Source: Streptomyces sp. T12 (GTDB taxonomy: Bacteria; Actinomycetota; Actinomycetes; Streptomycetales; Streptomycetaceae). From it: a stretch of 64,000 bases of DNA. Shown here piece by piece: positions 8,621-17,238 of this stretch; position 1 is the stretch's first letter; every line of letters starts with the position of its first letter. Location of the stretch: contig NZ_CP117866.1 of assembly GCF_028736035.1 (NCBI RefSeq), forward strand, positions 3,534,001-3,598,000. The letters run 5' to 3'. Made by a program: the position numbers and the translations under genes. The notes beneath the pieces are model-generated. The model was not told the DNA's origin and searched no databases. It saw only the letters and a list, made by a program, of their open reading frames with translations.

Positions 8621-9154
8621 ATGAGCACCCGCCACATCCTGCTGGGGCTGCTCGCCACGGGGCCGAGCCATGGCTACGACCTCAAGCGACGCCATGACGA
8701 ACGCTTCCCGCAGGCCCGCCCACTGGCCTACGGGCAGGTCTACACGACCCTGCAGCGACTGGTCCGCGACGGGCTCGCCGAGGTCGAGGGCACCGATGCG
8801 GACGGCGGCCCGGAGCGCACCACGTACCGCTCGACGGACGCCGGAGCGCGCGAACTGGCCAGGTGGGCCGGCGAGATCGCGCCACCCGCGCCGTTCGTGA
8901 CGAACGAGATCTTCGCCAAGGTCGTCGTGTCGATCCTGTCGGGCGGCGACCCCGAGGCCTATCTGCGCGCCCAGCGCACCGCCCACATGGCACGGATGCG
9001 GGAGCTCACGGCGGTCAAGACCGCGTCGGGCACCGATCTCGCGACCGTGCTCTCGGCGGACTACGCCCTCAACCACCTCGATGCCGACCTCCGCTGGATG
9101 ACGACCACGGCGGCCCGGCTCACCACCCTGACCGCGGAGGTCGACGCAGCATGA
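8621..9154 (+). CDS. PadR-family transcriptional regulator
   Basis: A 177-residue regulator. The winged helix occupies residues about 1-85 (MSTRHILLGLLATGPSHGYDL, with AYGQVYTTLQRLVRDGL in the recognition region), followed by a C-terminal helical dimerisation domain. ATG 8621 is preferred; ATG 8612 is also in frame and lies directly against the palindrome. Its last codons overlap the start of the ABC ATPase gene (ATGA), so it is the first gene of a three-gene operon. Such PadR-ABC operons commonly act in ligand-responsive efflux or resistance. Confidence 0.92.
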   Translation: MSTRHILLGLLATGPSHGYDLKRRHDERFPQARPLAYGQVYTTLQRLVRDGLAEVEGTDADGGPERTTYRSTDAGARELARWAGEIAPPAPFVTNEIFAKVVVSILSGGDPEAYLRAQRTAHMARMRELTAVKTASGTDLATVLSADYALNHLDADLRWMTTTAARLTTLTAEVDAA

Positions 9155-9849
9155 GCAACACAGGGGGAGGCGCGGTGCCGCTGCTGGCGGCCCGTGACCT
9201 CGTCAAGGCACACGGCAGGACCGAGGCCCTGCGCGGCGCCTCCGTCGAGCTGCGGGCCGGCGAGATCCTCGCCGTCACCGGCGCCAGCGGCAGCGGAAAG
9301 TCCACGCTGCTGCACTGCCTGTCCGGCATCGTCCGCCCGGACAGCGGCTCGGTGACGTATGCCGGGGAGCGGCTGGACCGGCTGCCCGAGCGGCGGCTGA
9401 GCGAGCTGCGGCGTACGGAGTTCGGCGTGGTCTTCCAGTTCGGGCAGCTGATCCCGGAGCTGACGGCCCTGGACAATGTGGCGCTGCCGCTGCTGCTCGC
9501 CGGTGCGCGCAGGCAGGAGGCACAGGCGAAGGCCGGTGAATGGCTGGAGCGGTTCGGGGTGCGCGGGCAGGAGGAGCTGCGGCCCGGCGAGATGAGCGGC
9601 GGCCAGGCCCAGCGGGCGGCCCTGGCCCGGGCCCTGGTCACCGGCCCGAAGGTGGTCTTCGCGGACGAGCCGACCGGGGCGCTGGACTCGCTGGCGAGCG
9701 AGCAGGTGATGACGGCCCTGACGCACACGGCCCGCGAGTCGGGCACGGCGGTGCTGCTGATCACGCACGACGCCCAGGTGGCGGCGTACGCGGACCGCGA
9801 GGTGCGGCTGGCCGACGGGACCGTGACGCCGCTGGAGGTGGCGGCATGA
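9151..9849 (+). CDS. ABC transporter ATP-binding protein (LolD/MacB-like)
   Basis: A 232-residue ATPase with Walker A GASGSGKST, Q-loop region VFQFGQLIPELTALDNV, signature MSGGQAQRAALARAL and Walker B VVFADEPTGALDS. It starts at ATG 9151 in a 4-base overlap with padR and ends in a 4-base overlap with the permease gene. The sequence belongs to the MacB/LolD/SalX group that pairs with FtsX-like permeases. It drives export or extraction of an unknown compound across or from the membrane. Confidence 0.95.
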   Translation: MSNTGGGAVPLLAARDLVKAHGRTEALRGASVELRAGEILAVTGASGSGKSTLLHCLSGIVRPDSGSVTYAGERLDRLPERRLSELRRTEFGVVFQFGQLIPELTALDNVALPLLLAGARRQEAQAKAGEWLERFGVRGQEELRPGEMSGGQAQRAALARALVTGPKVVFADEPTGALDSLASEQVMTALTHTARESGTAVLLITHDAQVAAYADREVRLADGTVTPLEVAA

Positions 9850-11204
9850 GGGCCGACCTCCGGCTGGCCTGGCTGCTCACCCAGGGATCCGACCGGCGCG
9901 AGTGGTGGCGGGTCGCCCTCACGGCGGTCGGGGCGGCGCTCGCGACCGGGTTCGTGCAGGCGGGCGTCGCGCTGGCCTCGCTCGACGGCTACAACAGCGT
10001 GCCGCTCGCGCACGGCCTGCTGAACGACCCGGGACAGCGCTCCGGGGTGATCTTCAGCCTGGCGCTCCTTCTCATCCCGGTGCTCGGCTTCCTCGGCCAG
10101 ACCGCGCGGATCGGTGCCGTCCACCGCGACCGGCGGCTCGCCGGGCTGCGACTGGCCGGGGCCGCTCCCTGGCAGGTGCGCCGGATCGCCGCGCTGGAGA
10201 CGGGGATCGCCTGTCTGCTGGGCTCGGCGCTCGCCACCGCGGTCGCGGTTCCGGTGCTGCTGTCCCTGTGGACCAGTCCGACCGCCCTCGCCTGGGCGGG
10301 GATGACCCTGGTCACCCTGGCGGTACCGGCGCTGGGAGCGGCGGTGGCCGCGCTGGCGTTGCGCCGGGTGGTGGCGTCACCGCTCGGCTGGGTGCGCCGG
10401 GTGCGGACCGCCCAGCGTCCGGGCCGGGTGTTCCTGGTGGGGACCGGGCTGCTCGCGGTGTCGGCGGTACTGACCTTGCGCACCTCGGTGTTCGACAGGC
10501 CCCACGTGGTCTCCCCCCTTCCGGTGATCATCCTGGCCCTGACCCTGCTGGTCGGTGCCGCGGCGGTGTGGCTGACGGGCTGGTCCTCCGGCCTGCTGGG
10601 CCGCACCCTCGCGGTCCGGGCTCAGCGCCCGGCCCTGCTGATCGCTGCGGAACGGCTGCGCGACGACCCGTGGGCGGCGGCCCGAACCCACGGGGCCGTG
10701 CTGCTGGTGACCGTGGTCGGCACCGGCTTCGTGGGAGTGCGGCAGGTAATGCTCGCCGATCTGCACGCCATGAGGCGCGAGGGCCACCTCGGCATGCGCA
10801 TGGAGTTCTATACGACGGGCCTCGATCTGACGGCGGCCGCGATCCTCGTCGCCCTCGGGATCGTCCTGTCGGCTCTCGCTGTCGGTACCGCCGAGTCCCT
10901 GGCCACCCGGCGCCGGGGCCTGGCGGTGCAGAACGCTGCCGGGGTGCCGCGCGGGGTGCTGGCCCGGGCGCTGTTCCTGGAGACCGCGCTCCCGCTGATC
11001 CCGGCGGTCGTGGCGGCGGGCGCCGGCGGCATGGCGATCGGCGTCTGGTACGCGTCGATCACCACGGAGTACGTGTTGCCGGACGTGCCGTACGTCTCGC
11101 TGCTGGTCCCCCTCGCGGTGTACGCCTGCTGCCTGCTGGCGGCGGCCACCTCACTGCCCCTGCTGCACCGCTCGGTGCGGCCGGCGGAGCTGCGGTACGT
11201 GTGA
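9846..11204 (+). CDS. FtsX-like ABC transporter permease
   Basis: A 452-residue membrane protein with about eight helices in two FtsX-like blocks. It starts MRADLRLAWLLTQGS at ATG 9846, overlapping the ATPase gene by 4 bases. It probably forms one exporter with that ATPase, regulated by the PadR protein. Permeases of this shape in Streptomyces often serve antibiotic or peptide resistance; no substrate can be assigned. A strong hairpin follows the stop. Confidence 0.9.
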   Translation: MRADLRLAWLLTQGSDRREWWRVALTAVGAALATGFVQAGVALASLDGYNSVPLAHGLLNDPGQRSGVIFSLALLLIPVLGFLGQTARIGAVHRDRRLAGLRLAGAAPWQVRRIAALETGIACLLGSALATAVAVPVLLSLWTSPTALAWAGMTLVTLAVPALGAAVAALALRRVVASPLGWVRRVRTAQRPGRVFLVGTGLLAVSAVLTLRTSVFDRPHVVSPLPVIILALTLLVGAAAVWLTGWSSGLLGRTLAVRAQRPALLIAAERLRDDPWAAARTHGAVLLVTVVGTGFVGVRQVMLADLHAMRREGHLGMRMEFYTTGLDLTAAAILVALGIVLSALAVGTAESLATRRRGLAVQNAAGVPRGVLARALFLETALPLIPAVVAAGAGGMAIGVWYASITTEYVLPDVPYVSLLVPLAVYACCLLAAATSLPLLHRSVRPAELRYV

Positions 11205-11245
11205 GAGCGGAGCCGCGCTGCGGGTGAGGACGGCCCGGCGGCCAC

Positions 11246-11296
11246 GTGACCGTCCGGCCCCGGGGGCACGGGGGACCCTCGGGGCCGGACGGTCAC
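11246..11296. terminator. Bidirectional hairpin terminator
   Basis: GTGACCGTCCGGCCCC at 11246-11261 pairs with GGGGCCGGACGGTCAC at 11281-11296, a 16-base perfect stem between the convergent permease and HNH genes. Confidence 0.85.
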
Positions 11297-11332
11297 ACGC
11301 ACGGCACGCCGGGTATGCGAAGGCCCGGATCG

Positions 11333-11869
11333 TCAGGCGGAAATGCCGTCGATCCGGGCCATGGCGTCCTCCGCGCCGAACGGCTGCAAGTACGGCAGCC
11401 AGCGCGGGTCCCTATGCCCGGTGCCGATGATGCGCCAGGCGAGGCCGGTGGGTGGAGCAGGTTTGTGGCGCAGCCGCCAGCCGATCTCGAACAGGTGTCG
11501 GTCGGCCTTCACGTGGTTGCAGCGGCGGCACGAGGCCACCACGTTGTCCCAGACGTGCTTGCCCCCGCGGCTGCGCGGGATGACGTGGTCGACGCTGGTT
11601 GCGACGCCACCGCAGTACATGCACCGGCCCCCGTCGCGCGCGAAGAGCGCCCTGCGGGTAAGAGGAACGGGCCCCCGATAGGGAACCCGGACGAATCGCT
11701 TGAGCCGGACCACGCTGGGTGCGGGGACTGTGACGGTTGCGCTGTGCATAAAGGCGCCGGACTCCTCGAGGCATACGGCCTTGTTCTCGAGGACGAGGAC
11801 GAGCGCGCGGCGGAGCGGTACGACGCCGAGTGGCTCGTACGACGCGTTGAGGACCAGGACATGCGGCAC
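11333..11869 (-). CDS. HNH endonuclease family protein
   Basis: A 178-residue protein. I chose GTG at 11869 because AGGAGG lies seven bases upstream; a longer reading frame exists but lacks such a site. The N-terminus reads VPHVLVLNASYEPLG. The HNH domain spans about residues 85-140: CMYCGG, the histidine pair region VDHVIPRSRGGKH, then WDNVVASCRRCNHVKADR, which supplies the second zinc cysteine pair. The family is widespread and conserved in actinobacteria as a chromosomal gene; its biological target is not established. Nuclease chemistry is inferred from intact motifs. Confidence 0.9.
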   Translation of the reverse strand: MPHVLVLNASYEPLGVVPLRRALVLVLENKAVCLEESGAFMHSATVTVPAPSVVRLKRFVRVPYRGPVPLTRRALFARDGGRCMYCGGVATSVDHVIPRSRGGKHVWDNVVASCRRCNHVKADRHLFEIGWRLRHKPAPPTGLAWRIIGTGHRDPRWLPYLQPFGAEDAMARIDGISA

Positions 11870-12186
11870 GGATGCCTCCTTGGGCGTCGGCGGCGCGTGG
11901 CTCGCGCCGGGACGATCTGGACTCAGTCTCCCCTCTTGCCTGGTGAAAGCGCCACCATGTCCCGGTAACGGGCTGGGAGTGTTTTCGACCACATCTGATT
12001 CATCCCCAGGATGACGAACTGTTCATCCCACCAGTTCATCCCCGGGTGGGCACGGTTCCTCCCTCGAACACGGCGACGATCCACACACGATGCCCCGATA
12101 GTGTGGTGGACCTGCCCTGCCGGTGACCTTTTCGTGACCTTGACCATCTGCCGGTGGGGCGGGCCGCTGCACTGGAGGTACCAGCC

Positions 12187-13281
12187 GTGTCCTTGCCCGC
12201 CGACCTACTGGCCGCCGGTTCGACCCCGTCACCGTCCCCGTCGGAGACGACGACCCCGGCGGTGCCCTCGATCCAGGACGCCCACGAGAGCGCGACCCAG
12301 GCCGCGAGCTGGGTCGAGCAGAACTGGTCGACCTGGCTCGCGATAGGCCTGAAGGTCCTGCTGATCCTGGTCATCGGGGCAGTGCTGAGAGTGGCGATCC
12401 GGCGGGCGATCACCAAGCTCATAGACCGGATGAACCGCACCGCCCAGGCGGTGGACGGCACGGCCCTCGGCGGCCTGCTGGTCAATGTCGAGCGGCGCCG
12501 TCAGCGCTCGCAGGCGATCGGCTCGGTCCTGCGCTCGGTGGCGAGCTTCCTGATCATGGGCACCGCGGCCCTGATGATCCTCGCCACCTTCGACATCAAC
12601 CTGGCCCCGCTGCTGGCCTCCGCCGGCGTGGCGGGCGTGGCGATCGGCTTCGGCGCCCGCAACCTGGTCACCGACTTCCTCTCCGGCGTCTTCATGATCC
12701 TGGAGGACCAGTACGGCGTCGGCGACTCCATCGACGCCGGCGTCGCCTCCGGCGAGGTCATCGAGGTCGGCCTGCGCGTGACCAAGCTGCGCGGCGACAA
12801 CGGCGAGATCTGGTACGTCCGCAACGGCGAGGTCAAGCGCATCGGCAACCTCTCGCAGGGCTGGTCGACGTCCGGCGTGGACGTCACCGTCCGCTCCTCG
12901 GAGGACCTGGACAAGGTCAAGCGCACCATCGACGAGGTCGCCGAGAAGATGAGCAAGGAGGAGCCCTGGAACGAGCTCCTCTGGGGCCCGATCGAGGTCC
13001 TCGGCCTGGACAGCGTGCTGCTGGACTCGATGGTCGTACGGGTGTCCGCGAAGACCATGCCCGGCAAGTCCCTGACGGTGGAACGCGAGCTGCGCTGGCG
13101 CATCAAGCGCGCCTTCGACGCCGCCGACATCCGGATCGTCGGCCGCGCTCCCCTCACGACGGAGGAGGCGGCCGCCACCGACCCGACGGCGGGGATGGCG
13201 GCTCCGTCGGCGTACTCCAACACGTCCTCTCCGCAGGCCCAGGCGGCCACCCCGCTGACGCCGCCCAGCGTGACGAAGTAG
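12187..13281 (+). CDS. MscS-family mechanosensitive ion channel
   Basis: A 364-residue membrane protein. Start GTG 12187 has GGAGG eight bases upstream. An N-terminal Pro/Ser-rich segment is followed by membrane helices (about residues 45-65 and 110-150). The pore-lining TM3 region reads LLASAGVAGVAIGFGARNLVTDFLSG, with the Gly/Ala spacing of MscS. A cytoplasmic beta domain and a disordered tail follow. It should open on membrane tension to release osmolytes during osmotic downshock. Confidence 0.93.
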   Translation: MSLPADLLAAGSTPSPSPSETTTPAVPSIQDAHESATQAASWVEQNWSTWLAIGLKVLLILVIGAVLRVAIRRAITKLIDRMNRTAQAVDGTALGGLLVNVERRRQRSQAIGSVLRSVASFLIMGTAALMILATFDINLAPLLASAGVAGVAIGFGARNLVTDFLSGVFMILEDQYGVGDSIDAGVASGEVIEVGLRVTKLRGDNGEIWYVRNGEVKRIGNLSQGWSTSGVDVTVRSSEDLDKVKRTIDEVAEKMSKEEPWNELLWGPIEVLGLDSVLLDSMVVRVSAKTMPGKSLTVERELRWRIKRAFDAADIRIVGRAPLTTEEAAATDPTAGMAAPSAYSNTSSPQAQAATPLTPPSVTK

Positions 13282-13292
13282 CCGCGCCTCCC

Positions 13293-13460
13293 TCAGCCGA
13301 CCCACCCCCGCCACCGCGGCCACGGCGCCTCGCACCGTCCCTCGGCGATCACCTTCTCGTACTCCCGCTGGGCGAGTTCGTCCAGCTCACGCCCGGTCAG
13401 CGGCTTGCTGCCGATGGTCCTGACCCGCGAGAAGGCGATCAGGCACTCGCCGTGCGGCAT
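13293..13460 (-). CDS. Small 55-residue protein, unknown function
   Basis: A short reading frame, MPHGECLIAFSRVRTIGSKP onwards, ending in a Trp/Arg-rich segment (APWPRWRGWVG). An in-frame stop lies six codons upstream, so ATG 13460 is the only plausible start; its ribosome site is weak. Codon third positions are GC-rich and the frame covers almost the whole gap between mscS and the csn promoter. The middle part (GRELDELAQREYEKVIAEG) looks like one amphipathic helix. Confidence 0.5.
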   Translation of the reverse strand: MPHGECLIAFSRVRTIGSKPLTGRELDELAQREYEKVIAEGRCEAPWPRWRGWVG

Positions 13461-13503
13461 CGCCGGAACCGGTCACCGCACGGTTGCCTGGTATAGACCT
13501 CTC

Positions 13504-13531
13504 TTGACGACACCTCCCCCTCGGGTCTACC
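13504..13531 (+). promoter_or_regulatory. Probable csn operon promoter
   Basis: TTGACG at 13504-13509 and TCTACC at 13526-13531 are separated by 16 bases, giving a predicted start near 13538, just upstream of the CsnR-box-like palindrome. Confidence 0.45.
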
Positions 13532-13546
13532 TTCCTGGCAACCCGA

Positions 13547-13561
13547 TAGGAAACTTTCCTA
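13547..13561. promoter_or_regulatory. CsnR-box-like operator
   Basis: The 15-base perfect palindrome TAGGAAACTTTCCTA lies between the predicted promoter and the ROK regulator gene. It matches the GGAAA/TTTCC palindrome type described for the chitosan repressor CsnR. Bound repressor would block early elongation or open-complex formation. Confidence 0.8.
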
Positions 13562-13622
13562 ACAGTGATCCTGGATGGACTTCCGTCGTAGATCGCTGAG
13601 AAGCTGGTCAGCCGAGAGGCAG

Positions 13623-14846
13623 GTGTCGATCCCCATGGCAGGAACCGCCGGTACGCCGGGCACCCCGCGCGTCCTGCGCGCCATGAACGACCGTGCCGCC
13701 CTGGACCTCCTCCTGGAGCACGGGCCGCTGTCCCGCACGCGGATCGGCAAGCTGACCGGCCTCTCCAAGCCGACCGCCTCCCAGTTGCTCGCCCGCCTCG
13801 AAGCCGCCGGCCTCGTCCTGGCCACCGGCACGACGGAGGGCCGCCCCGGCCCGGGCGCCCAGCTGTACGAGGTCAATCCGGCCGCCGCGTACGCCGCGGG
13901 GCTCGATGTCACCCCCGAACGCATCCTCGCCGCCGTCGCCGACATCACGGGCCGCACGGTGGGGTCGTACGAACTGCCCACCCCCGGCAGGCGGCCGGCC
14001 CGACCCGTCGTCCGGCAGGTCACCGACGCCCTCGACGGCGCGGTGAAGGCGGCAGGCCTCGCCCACGACGACATCCACCGGCTCGTCATCGGCACCCCCG
14101 GCGCCTTCGACCCCAACACGGGCCGGCTGCGCTACGCCTCCCACCTCCCCGGCTGGCACACCCCGGCGCTGCTCGACGAACTCGCCGCGGCCCTGCCGAT
14201 GCCGGTCGAGTACGAGAACGACGTCAACCTCGTGGCGGTGGCCGAGCAGCGGCTCGGCGCGGCCCGCGGTCACGAGGACTTCGTGCTGCTGTGGAACGAA
14301 GGGGGCCTGGGCGCCGCCCTGGTCCTCGGCGGCCGGCTGCATCGCGGCTGGACCGGCGGCGCGGGAGAGGTAGGTTTCCTGCCGGTTCCGGGCGCCCCCC
14401 TGGTCCGCCAGGTAACCAAAGCCAACAGTGGTGGCTACCAGGAGCTGGCCGGTTCGCAGGCGATCCCCCATCTCGCGAGCGAACTCGGTATCGCGAACAT
14501 CCCGTCGGGGCCGTACCCCGAGGCGGCCGCCGCCCTCGTCGAACGGGCCGCCGCGGAGGACACCGTCCTCAACCGGCTCCTCCTGGAGACCTACGCGACC
14601 CGGCTCGCGACCGGTCTCGCCTCCCTCGTCTCGGTCCTCGACCCCGAACTGGTCGTCCTCAGCGGCGCCTCCCTCACCTCCGGCGGCGAGGCGCTGCGCG
14701 CCCTCGTCCAGGCCGAGCTGGAGGAACTGGCCGCGGCCCGGCCCCGGCTCGTCGTCGGGGACGTGCGTGAACACCCCGTGTTGCGGGGCGCGTTGGAGAG
14801 CGCCCTCGCGACCACGCGCGACGAGGTCTTCGACACCGCACGCTGA
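13623..14846 (+). CDS. csnR: ROK-family repressor of the chitooligosaccharide operon
   Basis: A ROK-type regulator of 407 residues if started at GTG 13623, which follows GAGAGG; ATG 13635 is an alternative. The N-terminal winged helix (LLLEHGPLSRTRIGKLTGLSKPTASQLLARL) is followed by a sugar-kinase-like ROK domain. It heads an operon with a sugar-binding lipoprotein, two permeases, a GH4 glycosidase and a sugar kinase. This order matches csnR-csnEFGHK, which in S. coelicolor and S. lividans takes up chitosan oligosaccharides. Oligosaccharide binding is known to release CsnR from its palindrome. Confidence 0.88.
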   Translation: MSIPMAGTAGTPGTPRVLRAMNDRAALDLLLEHGPLSRTRIGKLTGLSKPTASQLLARLEAAGLVLATGTTEGRPGPGAQLYEVNPAAAYAAGLDVTPERILAAVADITGRTVGSYELPTPGRRPARPVVRQVTDALDGAVKAAGLAHDDIHRLVIGTPGAFDPNTGRLRYASHLPGWHTPALLDELAAALPMPVEYENDVNLVAVAEQRLGAARGHEDFVLLWNEGGLGAALVLGGRLHRGWTGGAGEVGFLPVPGAPLVRQVTKANSGGYQELAGSQAIPHLASELGIANIPSGPYPEAAAALVERAAAEDTVLNRLLLETYATRLATGLASLVSVLDPELVVLSGASLTSGGEALRALVQAELEELAAARPRLVVGDVREHPVLRGALESALATTRDEVFDTAR

Positions 14847-14925
14847 GCCCCCCCCTGAGCTCAGCCCTTTAACCCACCCCCCGCCTTCCCTCACTCACCC
14901 CGTCCCGCCCTTGGGAGACCCTGCC

Positions 14926-16287
14926 ATGCCCGGAAAGTCCTGGAACGTCATACCCTCACCGTCCCGCAAGGCGGCCGCCGCCCTCGCCGCCACCGCCTCC
15001 CTGGCCCTCTTCGCCACGGCCTGCACCGGCCAGTCGGAGTCCGGTGCCACCGACGACCCCAACGCCAAGACGACGATCACCTTCTGGCACGGCTGGAGCG
15101 CGCCCGCCGAGGCCAAGGCGATCCAGGCGAACGTGGACCGCTTCGAGAAGGCCCACCCGAACATCACGGTGAAGGTCGTCGGCAACATCAACGACGACAA
15201 GCTCAACCAGGCGCTGCGAGCGGGCGGTTCGAGCGGTCCGGACGTGGTGTCGTCGTTCACGACCTCCAACATCGGCAAGTTCTGTTCCTCCGGCGCCTTC
15301 CTCGACCTGAAGCCGTTCATCGAGAAGTCGAAGCTCGACCTCGACAAGATCATCCCGAAGCCGATGCTGGACTACACCCAGTTCGAGGGCACCCGCTGCG
15401 CCCTGCCGCTGCTGGGCGACGCCTACGGCCTCTACTACAACAAGGACGCCTTCGAGAAGGCGGGCATCACGTCCCCGCCGAAGACCTGGTCGCAGTTCGC
15501 GAAGGTCGCGAAGAAGCTGACGAGGACCAAGGGCGACAGCTACGAGCAGCTCGGCTTCATGCCGACGTACCACGGCTACGAGACGGTCGTGGACCACTAC
15601 ATGTCCCAGTGGGACCACGCCTACTTCGACAAGGACGGCAAGTCCAACATCGCCAAGGACCCGGCCTTCGCCGACATGTTCACGTACCAGAAGAAGCTCG
15701 TCGACGACCTCGGCGGCTTCGCGAAGCTGGAGAAGTACCGAAACACCTTCGGTGACGAGTGGGGCGCCAAGCACCCGTTCCAGACCGGCCAGGTGGCCAT
15801 GCAGCTCGACGGCGAGTGGCGCCTCGGCATGGCGAAGGACTCCGGCGTCGACTTCGAGGTCGGCACCGCCCCGATGCCCGTCGCGGACGACGAGGTCGAC
15901 CAGTACGGCAAGGGCTTCCTCTCCGGCACGATCATCGGCATCGCCCCGCAGAGCGAGAAGCAGAACGCGGCCTGGGAGCTGGTGAAGTACCTGACGACCG
16001 ACACGGAGGCCGTCGTGTCCTTCGCCAACGCCATCCACAACGTGCCCTCCACGTTCGCCGCGCTGAAGTCGCCCGACCTGAAGGTGGACCCCGGCTTCAA
16101 GACGTTCCTGGACATCGCCCGGAACCCGGAGTCGAACACGCCGCCGGCCTCCGTCAACGGCTCGACGTACCAGACGACGCTGCAGGACTTCGGCTACCAG
16201 TACGAGTCGGGCAAGGTGAAGGACCTGAAGGCCGGTCTGGAGAAGACCGCCCGGCAGATCGACACCGACATCGAGCAGGCGAAGTAG
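14926..16287 (+). CDS. csnE: ABC transporter sugar-binding lipoprotein
   Basis: A 453-residue family 1 extracellular solute-binding protein. The signal peptide ends in the lipobox LFATAC, with Cys33 as the lipidated residue. The mature part opens TTITFWHGWSAPAEAKAI, typical of carbohydrate-binding proteins. ATG 14926 lies after TTGGGAGA. Position directly behind the ROK regulator and before two permeases identifies it as the substrate-capturing part of the Csn importer, with chitosan (glucosamine) oligosaccharides as expected ligands. No ATPase gene is present; Streptomyces sugar importers usually share MsiK. Confidence 0.9.
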   Translation: MPGKSWNVIPSPSRKAAAALAATASLALFATACTGQSESGATDDPNAKTTITFWHGWSAPAEAKAIQANVDRFEKAHPNITVKVVGNINDDKLNQALRAGGSSGPDVVSSFTTSNIGKFCSSGAFLDLKPFIEKSKLDLDKIIPKPMLDYTQFEGTRCALPLLGDAYGLYYNKDAFEKAGITSPPKTWSQFAKVAKKLTRTKGDSYEQLGFMPTYHGYETVVDHYMSQWDHAYFDKDGKSNIAKDPAFADMFTYQKKLVDDLGGFAKLEKYRNTFGDEWGAKHPFQTGQVAMQLDGEWRLGMAKDSGVDFEVGTAPMPVADDEVDQYGKGFLSGTIIGIAPQSEKQNAAWELVKYLTTDTEAVVSFANAIHNVPSTFAALKSPDLKVDPGFKTFLDIARNPESNTPPASVNGSTYQTTLQDFGYQYESGKVKDLKAGLEKTARQIDTDIEQAK

Positions 16288-16294
16288 CGTCCCG

Positions 16295-17236
16295 ATGCCG
16301 ACGCACACTCTCCGCGCGAAGCGCCGCAGGTCGGCGCTTCGAACGGTGGCCTTCCTGTCACCGTGGCTCATCGGTTTCGGCGTCTTCTTCGCCTATCCGC
16401 TGGTGTCCACCGTGTACTTCTCACTGATGAAGTACGACGGCTTCGGCACACCGGTCTTCCGCGGCCTGGGCAACTGGGCCTACGTCTTCAACGACTACCC
16501 GCTGTTCTGGCCGGCACTGCGCAACACGCTCTGGCTGGTGCTGGTGATGGTGACCTGCCGGGTGGTGTTCGGGCTCGGCATCGGTCTGCTGATCACGAAG
16601 ATCAAGACCGGCACGGGTGTCTTCCGCACCCTCTTCTACCTGCCGTACCTCGCCCCGCCGGTCGCCGCGACGCTGGCCTTCGTCTTCCTCCTCAACCCCG
16701 GCACCGGCCCGGTCAACTCGGTCCTCGACGGCCTGGGGCTGCCGACGCCCGGCTGGTTCACGGACCCCGCCTGGTCCAAGCCGGCCCTCACCGCGCTGGC
16801 GCTGTGGGGCGTGGGCGACCTCATGGTCATCTTCATGGCCGCGCTGCTCGACGTACCGAAGGAGCAGTACGAGGCCGCGGAGCTGGACGGGACGTCGGCC
16901 TGGCAGCGGTTCCGGTTCGTGACCCTGCCGAACATCTCGCCGATCGTGATGTTCGCCGTCGTCACGGGCGTGATCCAGACCATGCAGTACTACACGCAGC
17001 CACTGGTGGCCGGGAAGGTCGCCTCCGGCATCATCGGCGGCTCCGGCCAGCAGTTCGAGCCGGGCTATCCGGACAAGTCGACGCTGACCCTCCCCCAGCT
17101 CGTCTACAACCTCGGCTTCCAGCGCTTCGACTACGGCTCGGCGTGCGTGGTCGCGCTGGTGCTGTTCGCGCTGGCCATGGCGTTCACCGCGCTGCTGATG
17201 CGGCGTCGGGGCGGACTGATGCAGGCAGGTGACTGA
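16295..17236 (+). CDS. csnF: Sugar ABC transporter permease (MalF-like)
   Basis: A 313-residue permease with six predicted helices and the EAA loop near YEAAELDGTSAWQRFRFVTLP. It starts seven bases after csnE and is followed after two bases by csnG. It should form the membrane channel of the Csn importer together with CsnG. Confidence 0.9.
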   Translation: MPTHTLRAKRRRSALRTVAFLSPWLIGFGVFFAYPLVSTVYFSLMKYDGFGTPVFRGLGNWAYVFNDYPLFWPALRNTLWLVLVMVTCRVVFGLGIGLLITKIKTGTGVFRTLFYLPYLAPPVAATLAFVFLLNPGTGPVNSVLDGLGLPTPGWFTDPAWSKPALTALALWGVGDLMVIFMAALLDVPKEQYEAAELDGTSAWQRFRFVTLPNISPIVMFAVVTGVIQTMQYYTQPLVAGKVASGIIGGSGQQFEPGYPDKSTLTLPQLVYNLGFQRFDYGSACVVALVLFALAMAFTALLMRRRGGLMQAGD

Positions 17237-17238
17237 CC

